Positions 7,401 through 15,864 of a stretch of DNA of 64,000 nt are shown here, piece after piece. Below the pieces are notes generated by a model. It was not told where the DNA came from. It made no database searches and was given only the letters and a program-made list of their open reading frames with translations. Source of the stretch: JBJYKD01 sp049310025. Its GTDB lineage: Bacteria; Bacillota; Thermosediminibacteria; Thermosediminibacterales; Tepidanaerobacteraceae. The DNA lies in the NCBI RefSeq assembly GCF_049310025.1, contig NZ_JBJYKD010000005.1, positions 73,737 to 137,736 on the forward strand. Reading direction: 5' to 3'. A program made the position numbers and the translations under genes. Within the stretch, counting starts at the first letter, position 1; every line of letters begins with the position of its first letter.

Positions 7401-9281
7401 TCAATTATGAATTTCTTTCTTTTCATTTTTGTAATAATTTAATTTCCTCCATAATGTAACCCTGCTGATACCTAACTTACTGCACAGCTCATCAGGTGTA
7501 TAATGTTCGCTCAGCTGTCTTATTATCTGTGCTTCAATTTCCTTTAAACTTTTTATTTTATTTATTTCTATTATTTCGATGATTTTTTTTGGTTCGAATG
7601 TGGCAGCCTCTTCATTTAGTAAAGATGATACCAGATTTGAATCTACAATAGAATCTTCGCAAAGCACTACCAGCTTTTCGGCAAAATTCCTCAATTCTCT
7701 TATATTCCCGGGCCATTTATAGTTTTCAAGAATATGTACTGCTTCGTCTTTAAAAATAATTTCTCCGTTCTTTTTTTTACTGTATTTTTTAATATAATAT
7801 TTCAAAATAGGCAATATATCTTTTACTCTCTCTCGCAGGGGAGGCAGATTTAATTTTAATACATTGATACGATAGTAAAGGTCTTCTCTGAATTTTCCCT
7901 GTTTGACCATTTCCAACAGATTCCTGTTTGTAGCGCATATTATTCGGACATCGATGGGTATAATTTTATCGTCTCCAAGTCTCATAATTTCTTTTTCTTG
8001 AAGGACTCTTAGCAATCTTCCCTGAATTTCTAAAGGCAGCTCGCCGATTTCATCCAAAAAAAGGGTCCCCTGATGAGCTAACTCAAAAAGACCCGGTTTC
8101 CCACCTTTTCGAGCGCCTGTAAAAGCCCCCTCCGCATAGCCGAACAATTCGCTTTCGATTATACTTGGAGGAAGCGAGGCACAATTAATGGACACAAAAG
8201 GACCACTTTTCCTTTCACTGTAATTATGCATACTTTGAGCAAATATTTCTTTTCCTGTGCCTGTTTCACCAACTATGAGTACATTTGAATTTGTGCACGC
8301 ATACTTTTTAGCTTTATCAATTATTGACTTAATACTTTCAGACTCCCCTATAATATCCTCAAAATGGTGTTTAGCATAAAGGCCTTTTTTATATAGTGAT
8401 GATCTTATTTTCCTTTCAAAATCCTGTATATTGCTGACTTTTTGTAAAGTAATAATATTTCCTTCATGCTTTTCTCCAGAATAAACGGGAATAACTTTAG
8501 CAAAAATTTCTATACCATTTATATCCGTAATCATTTCACTTCTGTCTGTATTAATTAATGTTTCTATATCACTATATCCTAAGTTTTGTTTTTGATTATA
8601 AATCGCTTTTGCAACTCTATTGCAAAAATTTATTCGTTTATCATTTGTAATTGAAATTACGCCTTCCTCGATGTTATCAATAATAGCATTTAGCTGTGCC
8701 GATCTTAGGCGCTCATGTTCTTTAGCCTTTACTATATTCACGGCCTCTTTGATAGCCGTCATAATTGATATTTCTCCTGAATCCAGCAATTCGGTAACAA
8801 GGTTGTACCTTTCGGCAAAATCCACCGCCAGTTTATCGCCCACCACAGCCTGGATACCTTGATTATACAAATTTTTTATTTCATCGGATATTTTCTTTAC
8901 ATTTTCACACGGACGCATGTATATTTTGACTCCAAACATTTCGTAATTAATGTTTTTTTCAATTAATATGTTAGCCCTGTTCACTACGCCTATTTTATTA
9001 ACCCCTCTTTTTGCGACATTAGAAATGGCCTTCATGAAATCATTAATAGAAACCTTAATTTCTACAACTGATATTTCTTGAAAGCTGCTGCTTATCATCT
9101 CGGCTGTACCGCCTCTGCTTATAACTACGTCAATACCCTGATGCTTTTTGACAGCTTTCAGCCCTTCTTCCATATTTCCGATTTCGATAATTATCGGTGT
9201 ATTGATACCCATATTTTTGGCCACTTTATAAGCTGATTCAGCGATATTTTTGTACGGTGCCACCAGCAATATTTTGCTCAT
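7401..9281 (-). CDS. PrpR-type sigma-54-dependent transcriptional activator
   Basis: A 626-residue enhancer-binding protein. Domains in order: PrpR N-terminal ligand-sensing domain (about 1-180), PAS domain (about 190-290), sigma-54 AAA+ ATPase (about 305-545) with Walker A GETGTGKE, the sigma-54 contact motif GAFTGA and Walker B LFLDEIG, and a Fis-type HTH at the end (CSKLGISRVTLWRKL). The start is ATG 9281, 6 bases after GAGGGTG; the GTG three codons earlier lies inside that site. The PrpR_N domain usually binds a small organic acid or its CoA-derived metabolite. The sigma-54 promoter at 7343-7358, just past its stop, makes the dehydrogenase-TRAP cluster the obvious target. Confidence 0.9.
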   Translation of the reverse strand: MSKILLVAPYKNIAESAYKVAKNMGINTPIIIEIGNMEEGLKAVKKHQGIDVVISRGGTAEMISSSFQEISVVEIKVSINDFMKAISNVAKRGVNKIGVVNRANILIEKNINYEMFGVKIYMRPCENVKKISDEIKNLYNQGIQAVVGDKLAVDFAERYNLVTELLDSGEISIMTAIKEAVNIVKAKEHERLRSAQLNAIIDNIEEGVISITNDKRINFCNRVAKAIYNQKQNLGYSDIETLINTDRSEMITDINGIEIFAKVIPVYSGEKHEGNIITLQKVSNIQDFERKIRSSLYKKGLYAKHHFEDIIGESESIKSIIDKAKKYACTNSNVLIVGETGTGKEIFAQSMHNYSERKSGPFVSINCASLPPSIIESELFGYAEGAFTGARKGGKPGLFELAHQGTLFLDEIGELPLEIQGRLLRVLQEKEIMRLGDDKIIPIDVRIICATNRNLLEMVKQGKFREDLYYRINVLKLNLPPLRERVKDILPILKYYIKKYSKKKNGEIIFKDEAVHILENYKWPGNIRELRNFAEKLVVLCEDSIVDSNLVSSLLNEEAATFEPKKIIEIIEINKIKSLKEIEAQIIRQLSEHYTPDELCSKLGISRVTLWRKLNYYKNEKKEIHN

Positions 9282-9655
9282 AAATATCACCCTCGACCAT
9301 CATCTTCGTTTTTCAGTAATTTTTTTATTACTATTGAAGAAATTAACACACGAAATAATTTGACAAACTTTATGAAAATCCTTCATAAACGAAGCCATCA
9401 CTCTAGTTCCTGAAAAACCCTTATATACTTTATTATAGATTCTAAAAGCCCCCAATTTTTGACGGGAGCTTCATTAACTCCGGATCTTATCAAGTTATTC
9501 ATAACCAAATATGACAATAAACGCCTGAGACTCCGTTAATATATGGCCTCTTATCTACGGTCGCCCCCCGGGCCCGATTGATGCTGATGGACTTATTAGG
9601 CCGTGAAAAGAGGCACATTATTTAAACAAACATTTTTGCGAAAGGGGTTTTTAAA
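9282..9655. other. Intergenic region without a recognised gene
   Basis: The first half is AT-rich and presumably holds the activator promoter (TTGTCA at 9361-9366 on the minus strand is a possible -35 box with no convincing -10). The second half turns GC-rich (GGTCGCCCCCCGGGCCC near 9559) at the border of the AT-rich island. I see no ORF, RNA or strong hairpin. Confidence 0.4.
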
Positions 9656-9940
9656 ATGGCCAAGGACATGAGAATCTCCATTGAATATTGCACGGCATGA
9701 GGGTACCTTCCCAAAGCCGTCAGTCTGACGGAAGGCATACTTAAACGGTTTAAAAACGATGTTAAGTCGCTGGAGCTTATTCCCTCCAGCGGCGGCGTTT
9801 TTGAGGTAACATTGGACGGGAAACTGATTTTTTCCAACAAATAGACAGGTAGATTTCCCGAACCGGGTGAAGCTTTTAAACCGGAACGGAACCGCCCGGC
9901 AGCATTCATGGCTCTTGTAATTCTGTCTTTTTTTAACTGA
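9656..9940 (+). pseudogene. SelW/Rdx-family selenoprotein gene with in-frame UGA (Sec) and UAG
   Basis: From ATG 9656, with AAAGGGG 8 bases upstream, the frame reads IEYCTA-[UGA]-GYLPKA, so UGA at 9698-9700 occupies the second redox position of the CxxC/CxxU motif of Rdx (SelT/SelW/SelH) thioredoxin-like proteins. Downstream LELIPSSGGVFEVTLDGKL and TGRFPEPGE are the conserved Rdx core and C-terminal motif. A second in-frame stop, UAG at 9842-9844, separates these last two parts; the frame then runs to UGA at 9938. The UGA is plausibly selenocysteine (hairpin just downstream). The UAG would remove the conserved C-terminal motif, so the gene is either a recent pseudogene or needs another explanation. 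ORF callers miss it because of the two stops. Confidence 0.75.
9717..9731 (+). promoter_or_regulatory. SECIS-like hairpin after the UGA codon
   Basis: CCGTCA (9717-9722) and TGACGG (9726-9731) form a perfect 6-bp stem closed by GUC, with its loop 23-25 bases after UGA 9698-9700. Bacterial SECIS hairpins sit inside the coding sequence at this distance and carry unpaired GU in the loop. A fit by position and shape only. Confidence 0.5.
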
Positions 9941-9953
9941 TGAATTTATCATG

Positions 9954-10100
9954 TTATATATGTTTTTCCTGATATATGCTTTTCCTGATTAGCTCCGCCA
10001 TTGAAATTCCCTGAACCCGGGCCATGGCTTTAGGTGAGGAGTACTGCTGTTCAGGAAGCTGGATCTGTAGTGTCAACTTGAGATTTATATCAGGATTCAC
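9954..10100 (-). CDS. Small ribbon-helix-helix-like protein (possible truncated antitoxin)
   Basis: A 48-residue frame starting at GTG 10100, overlapping the end of the TetR gene by 11 bases. The sequence LTLQIQLPEQQY followed by MARVQGISMAELIRKSI looks like the strand and two helices of a CopG/RHH DNA-binding protein. It lacks the usual C-terminal toxin-binding part and no toxin follows, so it may be a remnant or a small stand-alone regulator. The Pro in the first helix is unusual. No clear ribosome-binding site other than coupling to the TetR stop. Confidence 0.35.
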   Translation of the reverse strand: MNPDINLKLTLQIQLPEQQYSSPKAMARVQGISMAELIRKSIYQEKHI

Positions 10101-10686
10101 CGGGGCTCTGGACCAAACCCTTTTCCAGGAGGTTTGACATTTCTTCCAGGGCTGCATCAAAGATGTCAGGTATTCCACCGCTTTTACTTTCAAGAATAAA
10201 TTTTGTCATCAAAGCCTCCACAGCGCCGAAAATGATCACCGAAAGAATTTCCGGGTTGCACTTTCTTATAAACCCTTTATCAACGCCTTCCTGTATGATG
10301 TCTTTAATGCGTGCCGGAAGCTCTTCAAATTTTTTCACATGGACCATCCTGTCATGCTCCGCAAAACCCCGCTCGTTCAAAAGGACTTTTGCCAGGTTTG
10401 GATTTTTCTTCATCTCCGAAAAATGCATATTCATGATTTCCCGAATCTTTTCCACCGGACCTGTGTCTCTTTTTTTCAAATCTTCAAGAAAACTCACCCT
10501 CTTTTCATACTCTACCTGAAAAATGTAGTCAAGTATGTCTTCTTTTTTTTCAAAATAGTTGTATACGGTACCTACCGCCACCCCGGCCCTGGCGGCGATC
10601 CTGTCCACTGTAGCGTTGAAAAAACCGTTTTCCGCTATCACGTCTATGGCGGCTTTCCTGATCAATTCTTTCTTAATTTTAACCAC
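10090..10686 (-). CDS. TetR-family repressor of the ABC exporter operon
   Basis: A 198-residue protein with an N-terminal TetR helix-turn-helix (residues about 10-55, VDRIAARAGVAVGTVYNYF) and a variable ligand-binding C-terminus. It lies 144 bases after the ABC-2 permease in the same orientation, so it is probably the last gene of the HlyD-ATPase-ATPase-permease operon. The palindrome at 15141-15158 at the head of that operon is the natural candidate operator, giving autoregulation. The ligand is unknown, probably a compound exported by the neighbouring pump. Confidence 0.88.
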   Translation of the reverse strand: MVKIKKELIRKAAIDVIAENGFFNATVDRIAARAGVAVGTVYNYFEKKEDILDYIFQVEYEKRVSFLEDLKKRDTGPVEKIREIMNMHFSEMKKNPNLAKVLLNERGFAEHDRMVHVKKFEELPARIKDIIQEGVDKGFIRKCNPEILSVIIFGAVEALMTKFILESKSGGIPDIFDAALEEMSNLLEKGLVQSPGES

Positions 10687-10830
10687 CTCTTCCCGGCAAA
10701 TTTTAACAATCCACTGAAACGTTTACAGATTTCCGGTATGTTCAAAGAAATTCCTCATCAATACGCTCCATTTTCTCCTTTCCCGGAACGTTTTCCGGCT
10801 GGCGCTTCTTTCTCGCTCTAATCTTTCTTT

Positions 10831-11970
10831 TTACCCGATGCGCTTCTGGAATTTATTTGCAGCCAGCACCAGCAAACCCATTCCAAAGAGTGCCAGAATC
10901 ATGGACTCCGTCAGCAAATAGCGCAGGCCTATGCCTTTAAGTATTATGCCTCTGAGTACTTTCAAAAAGTACGTGAGAGGAATAAAATTGCTGATAAGAT
11001 ATACAAATTTCGGCATGGCATCCCGTGGAAACATAAAGCCGGACAAAAGTATATTCGGCATTATAAGGAACATCGAAAGCTGCATGGCCTGCAGCTGTGT
11101 ATGGGAGATGGTGGATATGAAAAGCCCTATTCCAAGCGCTCCTAAAAGAAACATGACGGAAATACCAAAAAGCAGCAGGATATTGCCTTTTATCGGGACT
11201 TTAAACCAGAGGGTCCCCATGCCCACCGCCAGTATGAGGTCTACAAAGCCGATGATAACATAGGGAATAATCTTGCCCACCATCAGCTCCATTCTGGTGA
11301 TGGGTGTGACAATCAGCTGTTCAAGGGTGCCTCTTTCCCTTTCTCTCACCAGAGCAAACGATGTGAGCATAAGCGTGATGTTCTGGAGTATTATCCCTAT
11401 CAGCCCCGGTATGTTGAACCAGACGCTGTCCATATCCGGGTTATACCATACTCTGGGTCTCAAGTCAAGCACGCCCGGCATATTTCTGCCCTGCGTCATC
11501 TTCATGATACGCTCCGAGGCAATTTCCGTTGAAAACATCTGGGCCACAGAACCGGCGCTTGACAATATCACCTGGGCCGTGGTAGGGTCCGTGCCGTCCA
11601 CCACCAGCTGTATTTGAGCAGTCTTGCCCTTGCTGATGTTCTTGGAGTAGTCGGGCGGGATGATAATACCCGCCTTTGCGCTTCCCTTATCGACAAGCAT
11701 TCTAACTTCGTCTATGCTCTTTGCAAAATAGTTCAGATCGAAATACTGAGAGTTGGAGAATCTTTCCAGCAACTCACGGCTTTGCCTGCCGATGTCCAGG
11801 TTCAACACCGCTGTGGACACATGGTCTACATTGCTGGAAACCCCATAGCCGAAAAGCAAAAGCTGCATTATCGGCATTAGAAGTATTAAGGCCACCGTCC
11901 TCGGGTCGCGGCGTATCTGGATGAATTCTTTATTAATAATGGCCAGTATTCTTCTGGCATTGAGTTTCAT
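10831..11970 (-). CDS. ABC-2 type exporter permease (YbhS/YbhR-like)
   Basis: A 379-residue permease with an N-terminal membrane segment, a large extracytoplasmic domain (about residues 50-170) and five C-terminal membrane segments, the layout of the YbhS/YbhR and drug-export ABC-2 family (RRDPRTVALILLMPIMQLL; RERERGTLEQLIVTP). I choose ATG 11970, since GAAGGGAG lies 6 bases before it; the ATG at 11988 overlaps that site. It follows two ATPase genes and an HlyD-like adaptor gene. Only one permease is present, so a homodimer is likely. Confidence 0.88.
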   Translation of the reverse strand: MKLNARRILAIINKEFIQIRRDPRTVALILLMPIMQLLLFGYGVSSNVDHVSTAVLNLDIGRQSRELLERFSNSQYFDLNYFAKSIDEVRMLVDKGSAKAGIIIPPDYSKNISKGKTAQIQLVVDGTDPTTAQVILSSAGSVAQMFSTEIASERIMKMTQGRNMPGVLDLRPRVWYNPDMDSVWFNIPGLIGIILQNITLMLTSFALVRERERGTLEQLIVTPITRMELMVGKIIPYVIIGFVDLILAVGMGTLWFKVPIKGNILLLFGISVMFLLGALGIGLFISTISHTQLQAMQLSMFLIMPNILLSGFMFPRDAMPKFVYLISNFIPLTYFLKVLRGIILKGIGLRYLLTESMILALFGMGLLVLAANKFQKRIG

Positions 11971-11994
11971 TGTAATACTCCCTTCCATCCGCTA

Positions 11995-12948
11995 TTATTT
12001 TATCTCTGTTGACACCTTATCCCGGCTCTTTTCCTCCACCAGGAAGACAAACACATCCTCCAGTGAAGGTGTCACGTGTTCGGCGCTGTGCACATTTATA
12101 CCGGCGCCTTCCAGCAGCCGTCTTATGTCCCCCAGATAACGCCTCGCGTCTTCCACCACCGCATGAAGTCCGGCACCGTATACGGCCGCATCAATTACAA
12201 AAGGGGCCGATTTTAACAACTCAAGGGAATCCATGAGCCTGTCGCATTTTATCTCTACAATGTGGCCCTTCATTTTCTTTCTTTTCAGATTGCCGGGCGT
12301 ATCCAGCGCCAGGAGATTGCCGTAATGTATGAACCCTATGGTATTGCAGTGCTCCGCCTCGTCCATGTAGTGCGTTGTCACCATAATTGTCACGCCCTTT
12401 TCCGACAGCCTGTATATCAGGTCCCAGAACTGCCTCCGGGCCACGGGATCTACTCCTCCGGTGGGTTCGTCCAGGAATAAAAATCGGGGGTTGTGGATAA
12501 TGGCGCACCCAAGGGCCAGCCTCTGTTTCCAGCCACCGGATAATGTGGAGGTTATGTAATCCTCCCTGCCCACCAGGTCCGCCATTTCAAGGATTTCCTT
12601 TTTTCTTTGCCTCAAGACATCCTTCGGCACAAGATATACCCCGGCGTAAAAATCCAGGTTTTCTTCCACCGTCAGTTCCTCATAGAGGCTGAATTTTTGG
12701 GACATGTAGCCTACGTTCAACCTTATCTTTTCCGAATCTTTCACAATGTCGTAGCCCAGCACCTTACCCGAACCCGAAGTGGGAGCAATCAAACCGATAA
12801 GCATCCGGATTACCGTCGTCTTGCCCGAGCCGTTAGGGCCCAGAAATCCGAAAATCTCGCCTTCCCTTATGTCAAAACTCACATTGTTGACCGCCGTAAA
12901 ATTCCCGAACTTTTTTGTGAGATTCCTTATCTCTACTGCATTAGGCAC
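11995..12948 (-). CDS. ABC exporter ATPase (YbhF-like, second half)
   Basis: A 317-residue ATPase with Walker A GPNGSGKTT, signature LSGGWKQR, Walker B FLFLDEPTGG and a switch His in VTTHYMDEAE. The C-terminal 90 residues form the extra domain seen in CcmA/YbhF-type drug-export ATPases. In Gram-negative YbhF both ATPases are fused; here they are two adjacent genes overlapping by 8 bases. They presumably form a heterodimer driving the single ABC-2 permease. The Trp in the signature motif replaces the usual Met or Gln. Confidence 0.9.
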   Translation of the reverse strand: MPNAVEIRNLTKKFGNFTAVNNVSFDIREGEIFGFLGPNGSGKTTVIRMLIGLIAPTSGSGKVLGYDIVKDSEKIRLNVGYMSQKFSLYEELTVEENLDFYAGVYLVPKDVLRQRKKEILEMADLVGREDYITSTLSGGWKQRLALGCAIIHNPRFLFLDEPTGGVDPVARRQFWDLIYRLSEKGVTIMVTTHYMDEAEHCNTIGFIHYGNLLALDTPGNLKRKKMKGHIVEIKCDRLMDSLELLKSAPFVIDAAVYGAGLHAVVEDARRYLGDIRRLLEGAGINVHSAEHVTPSLEDVFVFLVEEKSRDKVSTEIK

Positions 12949-13891
12949 CCCGCCTCACCTCCATATCTTTTTTCATTTCCCTGACACTTGTTATAAAAAC
13001 GTCTTCGAGGCTGGGGCTAATCTTTTTTATGTCAAGCGTTTTTATATTTTTATCTCCAAAATCCAGTGCCAGTCTGTCTCTGGCGTAATTAAAATCGCTT
13101 ACGATTATGTGAAGTTCCTCGCCGTATATGTAAACATCTTCGACGTACGGCAGCTCGCCTGCATAATCCCTGGCTTTAAAAATGTTGTCAACGGATACCG
13201 AAAGCAATTCTCTTTCAAAACCCTTTATCATGTTTTCAGGCTTATCCAGCCGGATTATGTCTCCGTTATACATGAGCCCCACCTCGTCGCACCTTTCCGC
13301 TTCATCCATGTAAGGTGTACTCACAAATATGGTGGTGCCCTGGTTTTTCAGGCCAAACAGGATTTTCCAGAACTCCCGCCGGGCCACCGGGTCCACCCCC
13401 GTCGTGGGTTCGTCCAGGAAAAGGTATTCCGGGGTATGAATTAGATTGCAGGAAAGCGCCAGTTTCTGTTTCATGCCGCCTGAAAGCTGGTCCGCCAGTT
13501 TCCCGACATGCTCCGTCAAATTGCTGAAGGCCAGGAGCTCTTTTATCCTCTCCCTCCTCTCCCGCCGCGGCACCTGATATATTTCGGCGTAAAACTCCAG
13601 GTTTTCCATGACTGTAAGGTCTCCGTAAAGGCTGAAACGCTGAGGCATGTAACCTATATATTCTTTAAGCTGTTCCCCCTGCGCAGCAGTATTGTATCCT
13701 CCTACAAAGGCTTCCCCTTCGTCCGGTAAAAGGATGCCGCACAGCATCCTGATAGTGGTGGTCTTGCCCGCCCCGTCCGGGCCCACCAGCCCGAAAATGG
13801 TCCCTTTTTTTACCGAAAGGTTCATACCTCTAACTGCCGTAACGTCCCCGAAACGCTTCGTCAGCCTAGAAGTCCTTATGGCTTCATCCAT
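12941..13891 (-). CDS. ABC exporter ATPase (YbhF-like, first half)
   Basis: A 316-residue ATPase: Walker A GPDGAGKTT, signature LSGGMKQK, Walker B YLFLDEPTTG. The switch position reads STPYMDEAE, with Pro where the paired ATPase has His (VTTHYMDEAE), so this subunit may carry the degenerate catalytic site of an asymmetric heterodimer. The same substitution is known in fused YbhF-type proteins (family knowledge). It lies between the HlyD-like adaptor (9-base gap) and the second ATPase (8-base overlap). Confidence 0.9.
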   Translation of the reverse strand: MDEAIRTSRLTKRFGDVTAVRGMNLSVKKGTIFGLVGPDGAGKTTTIRMLCGILLPDEGEAFVGGYNTAAQGEQLKEYIGYMPQRFSLYGDLTVMENLEFYAEIYQVPRRERRERIKELLAFSNLTEHVGKLADQLSGGMKQKLALSCNLIHTPEYLFLDEPTTGVDPVARREFWKILFGLKNQGTTIFVSTPYMDEAERCDEVGLMYNGDIIRLDKPENMIKGFERELLSVSVDNIFKARDYAGELPYVEDVYIYGEELHIIVSDFNYARDRLALDFGDKNIKTLDIKKISPSLEDVFITSVREMKKDMEVRRGA

Positions 13892-13900
13892 GCTATCACC

Positions 13901-15124
13901 TCATTTTATTTTTATCTGCGCATCCGCCGGCATCCCTGGCTTTATGGCACCCGATGTGTCCGCTATTTTGATCGTGACTTTAAACACAGTATTTACCCTT
14001 TCTTTTTTGGTCTGGATGTTTTTTGGTGTAAATTCGGCCCTGGAACTTATTTCGATTACTTCGCCCTCAAAGACTTTATCTGGAAAAGAGTCTACGTAAA
14101 TCCTGGCTTTCTGATGAAGTTTGACAAGCCCTATATCCGATTCCGCCACATATACGTCAAGGCGGGTGTCGCTTGTATCGAGGAGTTCCACTATGGGTGC
14201 GCCGACAGGCGCCATCTCTCCCTCGTTTAGAGATTTTACATAGACCACTCCGTCCACCGGGGATTTAATTACAGTCTTTTCCAACTGGGCACTGGCCTGC
14301 TGCATGGCAGTCACCGCCTGCTCCAGCTGTGTTTTTGCCATCTCCAACTCTTTCTCCTTTGCGTCCATCTGGGCCTCCGCGGAGGATACCGTCAGGTGGT
14401 AAGCCGCCTCGGCGGATGACGCCTGGGCACGGGCCACATCCCTTTCTTCAATGGAAGCTCCTTCTTTAAGCAGGCTCAATTTTTCCTTAGCCGCTTCCAG
14501 CTGGGCTTTTGCCACATCATAGGCCGTCTTGACCTCATCATACTTCTGTCTTGCCACCGCTCCTTCGTTCAGCAAATTCTCCATTCTGGTGAGATTTTCA
14601 CGGGCGTTTTCAAAAACCGTTTCCGCCTGAGCCACCGCTTCTTCGGCCTGCCGGATTTCCTGGGGCCTCGGGCCGGATTCTATTTTTTCATACTGGGCTT
14701 TTGCCGCTATATAGGCGTTATATGCCTGACTTATCTGGTTTTGATTCTGTACTTTCAAATTTTCAATGGCCACTTTTACGGCATTTAATTTCGTTTCAGC
14801 AAGCTTTACGTTGTCCTGCGCCTGGAGGTACTGCTTTTGAAGCACTGTATCGTCGATTTTAGCTATGATCTGCCCTTTTACCACCCTGTCTCCTTCTTTA
14901 ACATAAAGCTTGGCCAAAATGCCCGGAACCTCGCTGCTCACCACCACTGTGTTGTTCTCCACAATACCTGAAGCCTCGAGAAAAGTTCCCTCCGCCGTAC
15001 GCTTTATGGAAGTCTCTTCTTTGCCGAAGAGGTTTACATAGAGAAGCGAAAAAAATAAAATAAGGATAATAATCGGCAGGATGAGATTTTTAATTTTTTT
15101 CGGTCCTGGCATAAGAAATTTCAT
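13901..15124 (-). CDS. HlyD/YbhG-like membrane fusion protein of the ABC exporter
   Basis: A 407-residue adaptor with one N-terminal membrane segment (about residues 13-33), a biotinyl-lipoyl-like half near GILAKLYVKEGDRVVKGQ, a long Ala/Glu/Gln-rich coiled-coil hairpin (about 85-270), and the second lipoyl and beta-barrel parts (SPVDGVVYVKSLNEGEMAPVG). It is the first gene of the exporter operon, starting ATG 15124 after AGGAGGG. In diderms such adaptors connect to TolC; in monoderms they reach into the cell wall. Promoter and operator lie directly upstream. Confidence 0.88.
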   Translation of the reverse strand: MKFLMPGPKKIKNLILPIIILILFFSLLYVNLFGKEETSIKRTAEGTFLEASGIVENNTVVVSSEVPGILAKLYVKEGDRVVKGQIIAKIDDTVLQKQYLQAQDNVKLAETKLNAVKVAIENLKVQNQNQISQAYNAYIAAKAQYEKIESGPRPQEIRQAEEAVAQAETVFENARENLTRMENLLNEGAVARQKYDEVKTAYDVAKAQLEAAKEKLSLLKEGASIEERDVARAQASSAEAAYHLTVSSAEAQMDAKEKELEMAKTQLEQAVTAMQQASAQLEKTVIKSPVDGVVYVKSLNEGEMAPVGAPIVELLDTSDTRLDVYVAESDIGLVKLHQKARIYVDSFPDKVFEGEVIEISSRAEFTPKNIQTKKERVNTVFKVTIKIADTSGAIKPGMPADAQIKIK

Positions 15125-15140
15125 TTTCTACCCTCCTATG

Positions 15141-15197
15141 TGAGTGAATGCTCATTCATTTATGAATAATTTTATACTGATCCTTACGCATTGTCAA
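15141..15197 (-). promoter_or_regulatory. Promoter and TetR-type operator of the ABC exporter operon
   Basis: Minus-strand -35 TTGACA (15197-15192), 17-base spacer, -10 TAAAAT (15174-15169). Directly downstream lies TGAGTGAATGCTCATTCA (15141-15158), a TGAnTGA-N4-TCAnTCA palindrome. This is the first of three promoters in the window with this arrangement. The -35 box is back-to-back with the cupin promoter. Confidence 0.75.
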
Positions 15198-15198
15198 G

Positions 15199-15228
15199 TT
15201 GAACGTGATAGTAAAAAGTGACTATAAT
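15199..15228 (+). promoter_or_regulatory. Sigma-70 type promoter of the cupin gene
   Basis: TTGAAC (15199-15204), 18-base spacer, TATAAT (15223-15228) on the plus strand. It is divergent from the exporter promoter, with only one base between the two -35 boxes, so a repressor or polymerase on one could affect the other. Confidence 0.65.
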
Positions 15229-15291
15229 CACAGACTGTTTCCCCTCATCTTGTATAATAAAATTAACAAAAAATTCGGAGGGTGAAAACAA

Positions 15292-15621
15292 ATGGATATT
15301 ATCAATCTGGAAAAAAGCGCAAATTTCTCAGCCGAAAAATTCTCCCCCAGCAAGCTCATCGAAAAAAAGGAAGTGCAGGTGGTATTGCTGGCCTTCGAGC
15401 CGGGGCAGGGAGTGCCTGCGCATAAAACCCCGGTGGACGTATTCTTCGAGGTAGTAAAAGGTGCAGTCGAGATCACTATAGGTGAAGAGACAAGAGAAGT
15501 GGCCGCCGGCAACATCGTTCTAAGCCCGGCAAATATCCCCCACGCCATCATGAACCGTTCCGGCGACAGGGCTGCCGTTCTGGTGTTGAAGGCCCCCAAC
15601 CCCCAGAGTTTAAATCAATAA
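15292..15621 (+). CDS. Small cupin-domain protein
   Basis: A 109-residue single-domain cupin. The pattern AFEPGQGVPAHKTPVDVFFEV followed by G-x-x-x-AGNIVLSPANIPHAI is cupin motif 1 and 2. The usual metal ligands are partly present (His in PAHK, Glu in FFEV, His in IPHA). It starts at ATG 15292 after CGGAGGGTG, divergent from the exporter operon. Such small cupins often bind a metal or small ligand; role here unknown, possibly linked to the adjacent exporter. Confidence 0.8.
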   Translation: MDIINLEKSANFSAEKFSPSKLIEKKEVQVVLLAFEPGQGVPAHKTPVDVFFEVVKGAVEITIGEETREVAAGNIVLSPANIPHAIMNRSGDRAAVLVLKAPNPQSLNQ

Positions 15622-15636
15622 TTTACGCAGTATATA

Positions 15637-15675
15637 TGTGCGCCCCGGTAAACTTTTCGATTTACCGGGGCACAT
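15637..15675 (+). terminator. Strong hairpin after the cupin gene
   Basis: GCCCCGGTAAA (15642-15652) and TTTACCGGGGC (15661-15671) form a perfect 11-bp stem with an 8-base loop, 20 bases past the cupin stop. There is no T-run, so termination efficiency is uncertain. Confidence 0.5.
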
Positions 15676-15864
15676 CCTAACCTGTGGCATAGCCAGGACC
15701 AAAAAGGTGAAGTCCAGGTAAAGCTCTATTAGGAGGAGTAGTGAATGGTAGGCCAGGTTGGTGAGGTGCAGGAGTGGCTGGGCGGTATCGGCCCATTAAA
15801 AGTTGCTCTGTGTTTTTTTGATTGGTATAATAAAAACGAGATTAATATAAATGATGGTGATTAC

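Noticed and set aside
9596..9952. 118-codon minus-strand frame antisense to the Rdx gene
   Set aside because: No ribosome-binding site or domain; the plus-strand Rdx homology explains the coding character.
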